Shown piece after piece: positions 11,501 through 23,038 of a DNA stretch of 64,000 nucleotides. The stretch's first letter is position 1. The number at the start of each line of letters is the position of its first letter. A program made the translations under genes and the position numbers. The notes beneath the pieces were generated by a model. The model had not been told where the DNA came from. It was given only the letters and a program-made list of their open reading frames with translations, and did no database searches. The DNA is from Littorina saxatilis. Its lineage: Eukaryota; Mollusca; Gastropoda; Littorinimorpha; Littorinidae. The stretch covers positions 105,645,309-105,709,308 of the forward strand of contig NC_090245.1 of assembly GCF_037325665.1 (NCBI RefSeq), in the 5' to 3' direction.

Positions 11501-14500
11501 AGGTCCTCGTGAGGCCGCTGGACGCTCCCTGCTGGGAAGCAGCCCTTTTCGGCGGGTTCACGACCCGCAAACCCCTGTTCGTTCTCACTTTGGCTTCACG
11601 GAAGACCATCGTGTCGATGAGCAATGGCGGCATTTGGTTCAGGCTTCGACGCTTCCGGCACTCGCCGGAAGCGTAGGTCCTCCGACGTACGCACCCGCTG
11701 GGGTCGTTTCCGGAGTCGACCAGCCGGTTCCGTCTGCTGCGCTTCCGGCACTCGCCGGAAGCATAGGTCCCCCGATGTACGCACCCGCTGGGGTCGTTTC
11801 CGGGGTTGACCGGACGTGGCCCTCTGGGCATTCGGCCTTCCGGCCGCCGTCCACAGTGTCTGCGCTTCCGCTTTTCGCGGTCGCGTCTGATACTTTTCCG
11901 GCTCAGACCGGATCTGCTGCTTCTTCTGCTTCCGCTTCCTCTCAGGTGGCGGTCGCGGGGGGGTATCACCAGCCCTTTGGGCAGGTGTCTCAGCCCTGGC
12001 CGGGGCAGTCAGCGCTTCCGTCTTCGGTTGTTGCTTCGACTGCGGTTCCGGTTCCGGCGGCTGCGGGCATGCCGTCCTCTTACTCTTTCCCTATTCAGGG
12101 CATGAGTTCGGATGGTATTGGAGTGGACGGGTTTCCGGTTTCCGGTTACGGTGTTCACCGCCCTTCTACCAGCAACGTGGACTTCGGTCCTTCGCCGGAT
12201 GTTTCGGATATTCAGTCCGTCGCCAGCGAGGCTGCACGTGTTGGTTATCCGGAGAGACTCAAAGTGGCTCTTGAGGCCGCTGCTGAGGTCACTTCGAGAT
12301 ATTTCGCGGAAGGGGCTTCGGTCTCTTCGGCTGCCGCTTCGACGGCACCGTCCGCGATGGCTGATTTTCGCTCTGGGAAGGAGGATGACTCATACTTCCG
12401 GTTTTTGGAGTCTCCATCCATAGCCTTTCAGCTTTCTCAAGTTTTGGCCAAGCCATCTCCTTCCGGAAGCGGAATTCCTTCACTTCCGGTTCCGCTGCTC
12501 GTGCCTCACGGCCCCGTTCCGGAGCTGGCACAGCAGTGGATGGCTTCGCCTTCTCAGGCTTCTGCATTCGCTCTGTCGTCTCACAGGCGGTTGGTTTTGC
12601 AGAAGTCTCCTAGGAACTTGTTGGATGCTTTCGCTCTCCCGCGTTCATCTTTGACAGTTCCTCCGGAGATGCTGGCCTTGTTGGCCAAGCCTATCAAGAA
12701 GGATGACGGCGTGCTCTTTTCTGAGAACACTCTGATTGCTTCTGAAGAGGCAGGGCGTCAGCAGCTGGAGCTTGCCTCCATTGCTGAGACTCTCATTCGG
12801 GCCCTCTCTCGTGCCCTCACTGATTCACTGAATCCGTTCTCTCTCAGCGAGGATCAGGATGCGGATGACGTCTCCACTTTGTTGGCCGCTCTTGCGAGGG
12901 TCAACGAAGAACAGATGAGACTTTCCGCTGTGCACTATGCACACTCTGTTATGTGTCGTCGGGATCTCTTCCTGTCACACTCTCAGTTTTCGGATCAGGC
13001 GACCAAGGACACCTTGCGTGCCTCACCGGTCTTGGAGGGTTCCCTCTTTGGGCATCTCGTTTTTGATGCCCGAAGACAGGAAATTCAGGCTAACAGGGAC
13101 CAGCAGTTCTCTGACTTTTCCCTGCACAGCCTTAAGCAGTCCAAGCAGTCTCAGCCTTCTCAGCCGAAGCAGGCTAAGGTTGCTGGCCCTCCCAAACCGG
13201 CAGACAAGGGTCGTGGACGTTCCTCTTCTCGGGGCTCGAGAAGACGACCGTCTTCCGGCAGGGGGAGAGGCGGCTCTGGAAGCAAGCCTCACCCCCAATG
13301 AAGTGCTCCCGATCTCCCCCCCACCCCGCCCTCCACTCTGGTGATGGCGGGGGGCCCTTCCCGGGCACTTTCCCACTGGCTCGTGTCTGTACAGAGTCAA
13401 TGGATCGTGGGGTCGTGAGGTCGGGCTTCCGTCTTCTCTGGAAAGATGGCAAGGCACCTCTGGTCAGGCGTCCGCCGGCGTTCAGGCCTCCCTCCTCGCA
13501 GGAAGCCATTTCCGTCCTTCGGTCGGAAATAGACTCCCTGGTGCAGAAGGGCGCAGTGGAGAAAGTCCTCGACCACAGCTCCCCTGGGTTTTACGGACGG
13601 CTTTTCGCCGTCCCCAAAGCCTCAGGGGCATGGCGTCCTGTCTTGGACCTGTCGTTCCTCAATACCTTTTTGAGGGAGATAAGGTTCAAGATGGAGACGC
13701 CAGCGTCGGTCAGGGACTCTCTCCGCCCGGGAGATTGGGCGACTTCCATCGACCTGACGGATGCATACTTCCATATTCTTATGCATCCAGCCGACCGGAA
13801 ATGGCTTCGTTTCCGGTGGGCAAGTCAGGTTTACCAGTTTCGCGCCCTTCCTTTCGGCCTGTCTCTCGCCCCTTGGGTCTTCACCATGGTCGTGAGACAG
13901 GTCTGCGCGCTGGTGAGGTCGCGGGGTGTCCGGCTACGTGCCTACCTGGACGATTGGCTCATCCTGAGTCAGAGTCAGGCGGGGTGCGAGCAGGATACCC
14001 AATCGGTTCTTCGGGAGGCCAACTTGTTTGGCTTCTCGATCAACCGATCAAAGTCGGAGCTGACGCCGTGTCAGACGTTCACCTACTTGGGAATGTCTTT
14101 CGACACGGTGGCTTGGACTGTTCAGCCCTCTCAGAAGAGGGTGGACAAGCTCCAGGCGTGCATACGCTCCACTTTGCCTCTCCCGAGGGCCTCCCTGCGG
14201 ACTTTGGCCTCCATCTTAGGGCAGATGGAGTCCATGGCTCTCCTGGTCCCCTTGGGGAGGGTCCACAAACGTCCCTTTCAGCTGGCGCTGAGGCCGTTCG
14301 TGGACTCTCCCACGGTGGATTGGAATGCCCTCATCCCTCTCCGGGGATGGTTCCAATCCGCTACCCTTCCGTGGCTGGACACGGAGTGGGTGTGCAGGGG
14401 CGTGCCGATAGCCCTTCCTGCCCCAGACTTGGACCTGTTCACGGACGCGTCCTTGGTGGGGTGGGGGGCTCACACAGACCAGCTGACTGCGTCAGGTCTG

Positions 14501-17500
14501 TGGTCGGCAGATCAGAGGATGCAGCACATCAACTTGCTGGAGCTAGAAGCCGTGGCTCTAGCTCTGGACAAGTTCCGGCCCTCCCTTCAGGCCAAGCATG
14601 TTCGTCTGTTTACAGACAACACGACAGTGGCAGCTTACATCAACAAGCAGGGAGGGTCGCGGTCTCCGTCGCTTTCGGCCAGGGCCTGCGAGATCCTGAT
14701 TTGGTGTTCAGAGCATCAAATCAGGCTTTCGGCCAGGTACCTGCCCGGAAGCTTGAACACTCTGGCGGACGCGCTCAGCCGCTCCGACAGAGTGCTTCAA
14801 ACAGAGTGGACCATCACTCACGGAGCGCTGGATCGTCTCTGGTCTCTTGTGCAGAAACCTCAGGTGGACCTTTTTGCCACCAGGTTCTCGAAGAGACTAC
14901 CAGTGTTCGTCTCACCATTCCCGGATCCCGAGGCGTGGGAGACGAACGCGATGGACATTTCCTGGTCAGGCCTGGAGGCTTACGCGTTCCCGCCATTCCA
15001 GTTGCTCACGCGAGTTCTCAGGAAGGCGGAGCAGGAGGGCCCGTCCCTCCTGCTGATCGCTCCTCTTTGGCCGTCTCAGCCGTGGTTCCCGGACCTGCTG
15101 AGACTCGCCCAGGGCCCTCCCATTCCTCTCGCTCTCACGCGAGGAGAACTGGTACAGCCTCACACCGGCAGCCTCCACGCAGAGCCTCAGATGCTGAATC
15201 TTCACGCGTGGAGGTTGTGCGGTCTTCTCTGAGGCGCAAAGGGGCATCAGATCTGACCATGGACCTGGTAGGACGCTCGCACAGAGCATCTACCTCGTCC
15301 GTTTATGAGTCACATTGGAGGGCCTGGGTTACCTGGTGTCACGAGCATCGGCTGGATGCTACGGCGCCCCGCACGATGCACGTGGCGAACCATCTTGCTT
15401 TCATGTCCTCTCAGGGAGCTTCCGCTGCCTCGTTGAAAGTAAGAAGATCGGCCATCTCGGCGACCCTACGCCAGATAGGTCGCTCTATAGATGTTAGTGG
15501 CGTGATCGCTGGAGTCATCAAGGGCGCTTCCCTTTCTGACGTCAAGTCTCGTACGCCCGTTCCTAAGTGGGATCTCTTATTGGTCATGGAGTTTCTGCGT
15601 TCAGCGGATTTTGAACCTCTCAGAGATGCCAGTTTTGCGAATCTTACACGCAAGTCCCTTTTCCTTTTGCTGCTAGCATCGGCACGAAGGGGCAGTGAGA
15701 TTCACGCTCTTTCCGGTAATTCGGACGACATTTCCTTTGAATCAGATGGGTCCGTTACCTTGCGGTTTCGACCTGAGTTTCTTGCAAAAAACCAGGCTCC
15801 CGAGCGAGCTTCTCCTTTGGTTCATGTCAGGCCGTTGTCCACTATTCTGGCTCCGAATGACCCAGACTTAGTAAATTGCCCTGTTAGAGCCTTTCACATC
15901 TACCTTGCCCGTGCTCAGTCTCTTAGATCCGCAGCTCAAAAGCTTTTGTTTATTTCTCTCAATACGGAGAGACATAAGGATATTACTAAGACGACTCTGG
16001 CCCGGTGGGTGTCGGCGCTCATTAAGCATGCTTACGAGTGGAGCCGCCGCAATGAAGGGGGGACACAGCCTGTCCTTCCTCTGGAATCAGCTCGGGCTCA
16101 CGAGACGCGAGCTTGGGCTTCCTCCTTGGCCGTATTACGATCAAGAAGACTGGAGGAGGTGCTACACACCGCATACTGGCGTTCCGAGGATGTCTTCATG
16201 AATTTTTACCTGCGTGACATCTCGGCTCTTCGCCAGGATGGATCTAGAGCTTTGCCTGCCATGGTGGCAGGGGGTCAGCTCTTGACAAGGATTTGAGAGT
16301 GAGTTTGAACTTTTTCTTGCCCACCGCCTTGTTGTTTCAATCTGCTACATGTGATTCGGAGTAGGAATATGTAATTTAATCGAAAATTTTATTGTAAATT
16401 TTCATTTAATAAATATACCTACCCGAATCACATATCGTAGTCCCTCCCACCTACCCCGCTTATGATTTGGAGATTTTATTCTTCGAGTCGAATGATAGGG
16501 GTCACGTGGTCAGTAGCAGTAGTGACGTAGTACGCAGGAGGGGAGGTAACTCCCTGGGTGCGTCGTCATTACCATAGCTACGTTTACACTTTTTTAGTTG
16601 GGGTTGCTCCCCTTAGACGGGTAGCCTTTTCAGACCTAGCACTTTAGACTGAGTCAACTGCTACATGTGATTCGGGTAGGTATATTTATTAAATGAAAAT
16701 TTACAATAAAATTTTCGATTTTAGTATTTTGTAATTATTTTTGCGAAATTTTCGATCCTGTGAGCAAGGAGTCGTTGCGTGTTTCGTTTGATCCTCCTGC
16801 TAGCTTGCCCGTTTTGTCGCCGCAGGAGAAAGAGACCCAGGCGGTCTCGCGCGATGAATTGTTTGCTCTTTTTTTCTACTTTCAAGGATCAAATGAGGGA
16901 GATGCTGGCAACTGACAGGGGTGTGTCTTCCTCCACCATTCCAGCTTTGCCTCCAGGGGTTGGCAACGCTTCCTCTTTGTCGAGGATTGTTCTTTCCGCT
17001 ACGATTACGTCGGCGGACGTTGCTGTTCCTCAGCTTTCGGCTTCGGCCGATCAGGTACGTGTTCATGGAAGTTCGGGGTGTTCGGCGCAAATGGGTGCTG
17101 CTCATCTCGACGGTTTTCCACCCTTGACGCTGGGGCCGGTACGTCCGGTCCCTCGTACTCGGGTTCAACTGCTTCGGCAAAGGGATTTCCGGCCACAGGA
17201 TTTCTTCCGAGAGATCGTGGCACTTTCATTTTGTTACCATCGACTTCCGGTTCACAGCCTACGGGGGTTCCGGTCGTTGGTGGTAACGGCAATCCGTTTC
17301 CTGCCTACGCTTCCGCTGAGGCGGTTGCGGACGGTGGGGGACAGGTTGGGTCAGCTTCCGGGTAAAGCACAGGTGTGTTCCGGTCGCCTTCCCTTCCGGA
17401 TTGCCAGCTACCGCTGGTTCCGGTCCGCCGGTTCCGGGGTAGACTTTTGGAAGTTCGGGGCACTCAGCACACGAGCGTGTTGTTTGTCTCGACGGTTATT

Positions 17501-20500
17501 CCACCCTTGACGCTGGGGCTGGTACGTCCGGTCCCTCGTACTCGGGTTCAACTGCTTCGGCAAAGGGATTTCCGGCCACAGGGTTTCTTTCGGGAGATCG
17601 TGGCACTTTCAAATCGTTACCATCGACTTCCGGTTCACAGCCTACGGGGGTTCCGGTCGTTGGTGGTAACGGCAATCCGTTTCCTGCCTACGCTTCCGCT
17701 CAGGCGGTTGCGTACGGTGGGGACAGGATGGGTCAGCTTCCGGGCGGAGCACAGGTGTGTTTCCGGTCGCCTTCCCTTCCGAATTGCCAGCTACCTCTGG
17801 TTCCGGGTAATGGTAGCAGCTCGGCTTTGCCGGTCCTCCTTGGTGTGGTTACACAGGGTTCCGGTACGGCGAGTTCATCAGTTCCGTTGCGGGGCAATGA
17901 TGGTTCCGGTCATGATCGGGCTTCATCAGACATCTTTGTTGATGATGTGGATGTTGTCGAGGATTGTGGTGACTCTTCCGAGGCGGAACACAACTTTCGA
18001 GTTGAGAGGAGATTCTTGCGCGCGCTGTTTGCCGCCGCTGAGGTTACCTCTCGATACTTTGCAGAAGGGGTGACAACTTCGTCTTCTCGTTTAGCGGCTC
18101 CACCTTTCGCATTTGGCGATTTCCAGGGTGACAATGAGACTAGCGTTCACTTCCGGTTTCGGGAGTCGCCCTCTGTAGCCTATGAGATGGCTAAGGTGTT
18201 GAGTTCCGGTGCTGTTAGCATCTTTCCTCTGTTCACTGCTCATGGGGATGTGTCGGAGTCTGTTCAGCCATGGCTGGCTTCTCCGAGCAATTGTTCTCGC
18301 ACGTCGTCTTTCATGCTTCGTAACCAAAGCTGAACGGGAAGCCCAATCATTCTTTTGATCCTTTTGCACTTCCGAGTTCCCCGCTTCAGGTCACTCCTGC
18401 GTTGGGGGACAATCATTTACGGCTTCGGCCAATGATGGTTCTGGGAACAAGGACTCTTTGCCTAGTAGGCTTCCAATGTCAACCCTTTGGGTTTCAGGTT
18501 GTTGGTGGTTTTGGTATCCCGTCTCTCACTTCTGTTTTCGGAGTGAAGGACTGTACGCATTAGCATCAACCCACACTGTCAAGGTGTTGCGGGTGTTTTG
18601 TACTAGGGATTTTGCCTTTTTCTGGTTCGTTTTTTTTTTGACGTTCCAGGTAATCGTAGCACTTTGGCATCTATGATTACTGTTTGCGTAGGTCCCCGCG
18701 TCTGACTTTTAGTCTCTCAGCGGATCAGACGCGTTCTGGGTTTTCGGCCATATTCAGGGTGTTTCTTGATTGGCGGCGAAATTTATTCCGGATTTTTCTT
18801 AACACTATTGTGACTAGCACTGCCACGGCGTTTACGTCCTGCCTGCCCAAGCTTGCCACCAAGAAACTTCCCAAAAATCAGTAACTGTAAAGAAATCTGT
18901 CTAGCAAGCTTGAATTAAGTCCAATCACCACCAAATTGTGTGTACTAATTCAAAAATGGATGCCCAGTTCAGTCGTGCTATTTATAAGTTTGTCACGCGA
19001 TTTGTTTTAGCAAAGGGGGGTGAAAGGGGGGTGAAAGGGGGGTGAAAGGGGGATAATTTGTGTTTTTTAACGTTTTTTTGTGTGTGTTTTATTTTCTACT
19101 GCTTTTTTTAAAAGTTATTTTTTAACAGAAAGTATTATAAATAATGTTATAACCAAACAAGGTGTAAAACCTATGAATTAGCTGAAATATTGTTAACATT
19201 GTACACAGAAATAAGGAGACAGTACAAAGAAAAAAACAAGCAAATCACGCATTCACTCACAGCATCCTGACTCAAATGAAACAAAACTGTAGATCTAACA
19301 CTCACCAAATGATGTCTAGGTAATCCATATTGAATATAAGTCACATTTTCACAACAAAGTACCAACTGTACACCTATGAACAATTCCAAAAGGATTTGAA
19401 GGCTCCAGCCATCCATTGTTATCAGTGCTGCCACGCCCCCATAGCTCCTGCACGATTCCGAGATACATGTTCGTCTAGCAGTATCACCGCCAACCACGTG
19501 TAGTTTGCCGACTCGTACTAGCAACAACGGGACTGTTTCTTCCTCACTTTCACTGCTTGTATCGCTTTCGTGAGGCGAAAACGATACGTCCGAATCATGC
19601 TCTACGGGATCCTCTAGGTCCAACATCCGAAGAATCTCCTCCCGAGACAAGGCTCGCCTTTGATTCATTTTTTTTCCTCAAAAACGCACACAAATCAGGC
19701 GGATTTGCAAATGGCAGAAGGGGACGCCAAGTGTATCAAGGGAAACAACTCAATTTATTTGCAAGCTTCAAAAACCGGGAAGCAATCACGAGTCGTGTAC
19801 CTTGTATGTCTAATACTAAAATAGTCGCTTCCCGTCCGTGGGCGTTGCAGCGCTATTACTAATATAGTCGCATCCCGTCACGAAAGTGTTAAGGATGCTC
19901 CTTAGTTCACGACAGCTGTCGGTTTTTGAGCGTTCATCGTTTTTGTCCTCTCGAGGAGGTTGTTCGGACTTTCTTGTGACTTCCTCTGTTTTGACAAGAA
20001 GCGTCTGAAGTCAGTTTGGGGGCAACATGACGGCCGGTTTCGGCGACTTTGTCTTACCTACGGGTAGCGACGGTCCAGTTCATAGTCATAGTCATTCATT
20101 GGTGCTTTCTGCCACGACCCACGAAGTTATGAGTGCTTGTCTTTGCTAGACTTGGACTCTTAACGCAGGAAGTTTTACTGCGTCATTCGCTCGGTCTTGA
20201 TTGGGTAGTTGCTCAAGCAGGTCATGCACCAGCAGTAGCCTACTTTTGGCTAACCGTTTGGATCATGTTGGGTTCACAGCTTGGTTCATTAGAGGGTGAG
20301 TGTTCTGGTAGTTTGGGTACTTCAGGAACACGTTTGCTCGTTCTTGAGATTTTTCTCACCGATGAGGGCTTGATATCTTTTTCTCAGGTATCACTTGTTT
20401 TCGGTAGGAGATCGGTCACGAACTGACGTCATCTCCTAGGCCTGGCGGGCTTCACACCCTCCCAGGGTGTAACATAGCGACATTATGTTTTAACGGTCGC

Positions 20501-22940
20501 TACAGGGTTTGTCCTATTCAGTTCTGTGTTGACAAACTTAGGCTCTGATCGTTCCACGTTCGGCACTACAGCTAGCTCCCACTGTATGCTTGCTTCCTTT
20601 CTTGTCGATTAAATTTCATAGCTTATTGCTAGTGAGTATTGAGTTAGACTTTTGCCTCTTTCGATTAAAGTCGCTTTGGTTTTGATGAGCAATCTCGGTT
20701 CATCTCTTGATGAGAGGTTGCATTCTCGCCGACCTGCAAATTGTTGCCTTTGTTTTCGGCTTTAAGTCATTTGACTCTTTTGTGGGAGAGTCTAGCAAGG
20801 CCAGATGTTTTCCGACATTTGTCTTGCTCTATCCTTTGAACAAGGGGCAAGTTATTGTCTCTGGTTCATTGCGAACATTTAGCGTTTCCTCTTGGACTAT
20901 GGTGCTGTGGTTTACTCAAGCCTTAATCTTTTAGTGCTTCACTCCGTGGAGGGTGTTTCACTTGTGGTCGTTTGGAACTTCTTGTTCTCTTCGAGGGGAG
21001 ACGCAAAGGTTCGTTTTTTATTACTCGCTCGCCTCGGAGGACATATCTGTTTGTCTTCCGAACTTGCACGGCTCTCTTTTGAGTTAAGAGCTGTCTTTCT
21101 GGTCTAGCCGTTTGTAAGAGATTGTTCTCTCTTTTCGTCAGTCACGACCAAGACAGCGTATTTTAGGCCTTTTCACTTAGCTTAGGTCTCAACAGGCTTT
21201 ACGTGAAAGGGGTTATTTATCTAGGTTTTTTTTTTTTTTTCTGGTGGTTTCTTTGCCATCATTAACTTTCTATGAGTGCAAATAAAAGGGGGGGGGGGGC
21301 AGTCAGCCCTTCCTCCAGCACCTGCATTAGTGCAAGTTCTAGATTCTGGGCATAGGCTTTAGCATTCTCCAGTTCAGGAGGATGTTAAGACTTTCCACGA
21401 ACTGTTGTTATCGTAGGAAGTCTATGTTTCGTTATTCTGGAGGAACGTCGTCAGGTCTTGACAAGACTTTTCTCTTTCTACGCCCTGCGTGGTAGGGCCC
21501 TGCGTCCAAGCTTTTGTCTTTTGAAATTAATTCCAACTTGGGATTTCTTTTTGTTTTTAAGCTCTTTTTTAAGAGCCATAGATTTGGAGACATGCTAGCC
21601 TTTCTTTATAGGAAGGCTCTCAGACTCCTTTTTGTCAGTGTTCACTTCCCCTTAAGGGTGTAGCGTTTTACATACTTCTGGGTCTCGCTCAAGGTTTTGA
21701 GTATTTGACTACTTGTCTTGCATGGCTCCTTTTGGTTCTTGCGTTTCAACGGATAGAACCAAATTATTGCTAGGCAGCCCTGACTAGATGGGCTTTTACA
21801 CTCATTAACAGGCTTATGAGTGCGGCAGTCAAATGGGGGGGAGCTTTCTTTCTTCCTCTGGGTTGTCTAGAATTCATGGGGCCTGAGCTTGGACCCTTTA
21901 TCCGGTGGTTCTGCTGCCAGACAATTCTCGTATGGCACCTCAGTGGTGTTTGGACGTCATGTTTAGACGTCTTTCTTTACTACTTTTGTGCGTGTTTTAG
22001 TACCCACTGCAATGGTAGTAGTTGCTTACCAATTATGGTTGAAGCAGGCTGGTTTCTTATCATGTTAAGTGAGATTCCCGCCACCTTATGTAGCAATCTG
22101 CTATTTATGTGAGTTGTAGTAAGAATATGTTATTTAATCGAAAATTTCTTAATAAATTTTCATTTAATTAATATACTTACCAACTCACATAGTTAATGCC
22201 CTCCCATCCTACCCCGCAATCGTTTTTTTGTTAATGGTTGAAGGTGGTGTTTCATTGGGAATGAGTTTGCCGGTGATATGTGCCGCGCATGCGCGGGCTA
22301 CCGGTGAGGGGAGGTAACTACCAGGGCCTTGTTGTCAAGGTTTTGTTTTGATTTGGGGGTTACCTCCCCCTGTTTCCAGGGTTAGTACTTCAATGTCTTA
22401 CGCATCAAACTGAAGTTAATGCCATTTATGTGAGTTGAGTAAGTATATTAATTAAATGAAAATTTAGTTTTGAAATTTTCGATTCTCCCAGTAAGGTCAT
22501 ATATTGTACTACGTTGCAAGCCCCTGGAGCAATTTTTTGATTAGTGCTTTTGTGAACAAGAAACAATTAACAAGTGGCTCTATCCCCTGTCCCCCTTTCC
22601 CCTATCCCATCTCCCCCCTTTTCCCCGTCGCGATATAACCTTGAATGGTTGAAAACGACGTTAAACACCAAATAAAGAAAGAAAGAAAGAACAATGAAAG
22701 CAGTAGGACAATTTTTTTTAAATAGAGTAGAAGATTGTTTCTGCACTTTTGTGTTTTGGGTGTTGATTCTGCAAACAGGCTTACACTTTTCTATTTGCAG
22801 TTTTTCTTAAACATGAATGACTGATATTTGGATGTGGCCTTCTTTGAGTGTTGTTTATACTTTGGTGGTTGCTGGTGACTAGTTCTCCTCTCCTGTGTGG
22901 TTTATCATTCAAGTACAAAGTCGGTTTGTGTGTGTGTGCA

Positions 22941-23038
<98 letters not shown>

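Larger units (their letters stand above)
10596..16720 (+). mobile_element. DIRS-type retrotransposon B, nested in A, looks whole
   Basis: About 6.1 kb. Inverted terminal repeats lie at 10596-10802 and 16484-16720. The internal complementary region at 16345-16437 is complementary to the two termini placed side by side, which is diagnostic of DIRS1-type elements. ATT stands at both junctions, with no target duplication. Three long overlapping frames (gag-like, RT-RNase H, tyrosine recombinase) show no obvious breaks, so the element is probably the youngest large insertion in the window. It belongs to the same family as element A but is clearly diverged from it. Confidence 0.88.
9299..22484 (+). 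mobile_element. DIRS-type retrotransposon A (host of nested element B)
   Basis: A tyrosine-recombinase retrotransposon fossil, present in copy 1 only. Copy 2 reads straight through the site at 41157-41162. Inverted terminal repeats of about 200-230 bases lie at 9299-9500 and 22258-22484. An internal complementary region at about 22107-22192 matches both ends joined, as in DIRS1. ATT is found at both junctions and there is no target duplication, as is usual for the group. The interior is old and heavily broken: a leader with tandem repeats, then element B, gag-like traces, a piggyBac-like insertion, and a long decayed tract. A trace near 21950-22100 resembles the end of a recombinase frame. 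Confidence 0.8.

Noticed and set aside
11301-11969. 222-residue Arg-rich minus-strand frame
   Set aside because: It is an antisense shadow of the low-complexity, GC-rich DIRS ORF1.
19171-19668. 165-residue minus-strand frame as a host gene
   Set aside because: Its N-terminus looks like a piggyBac transposase and it starts just inside a TTAA terminus, so it belongs to a transposon.
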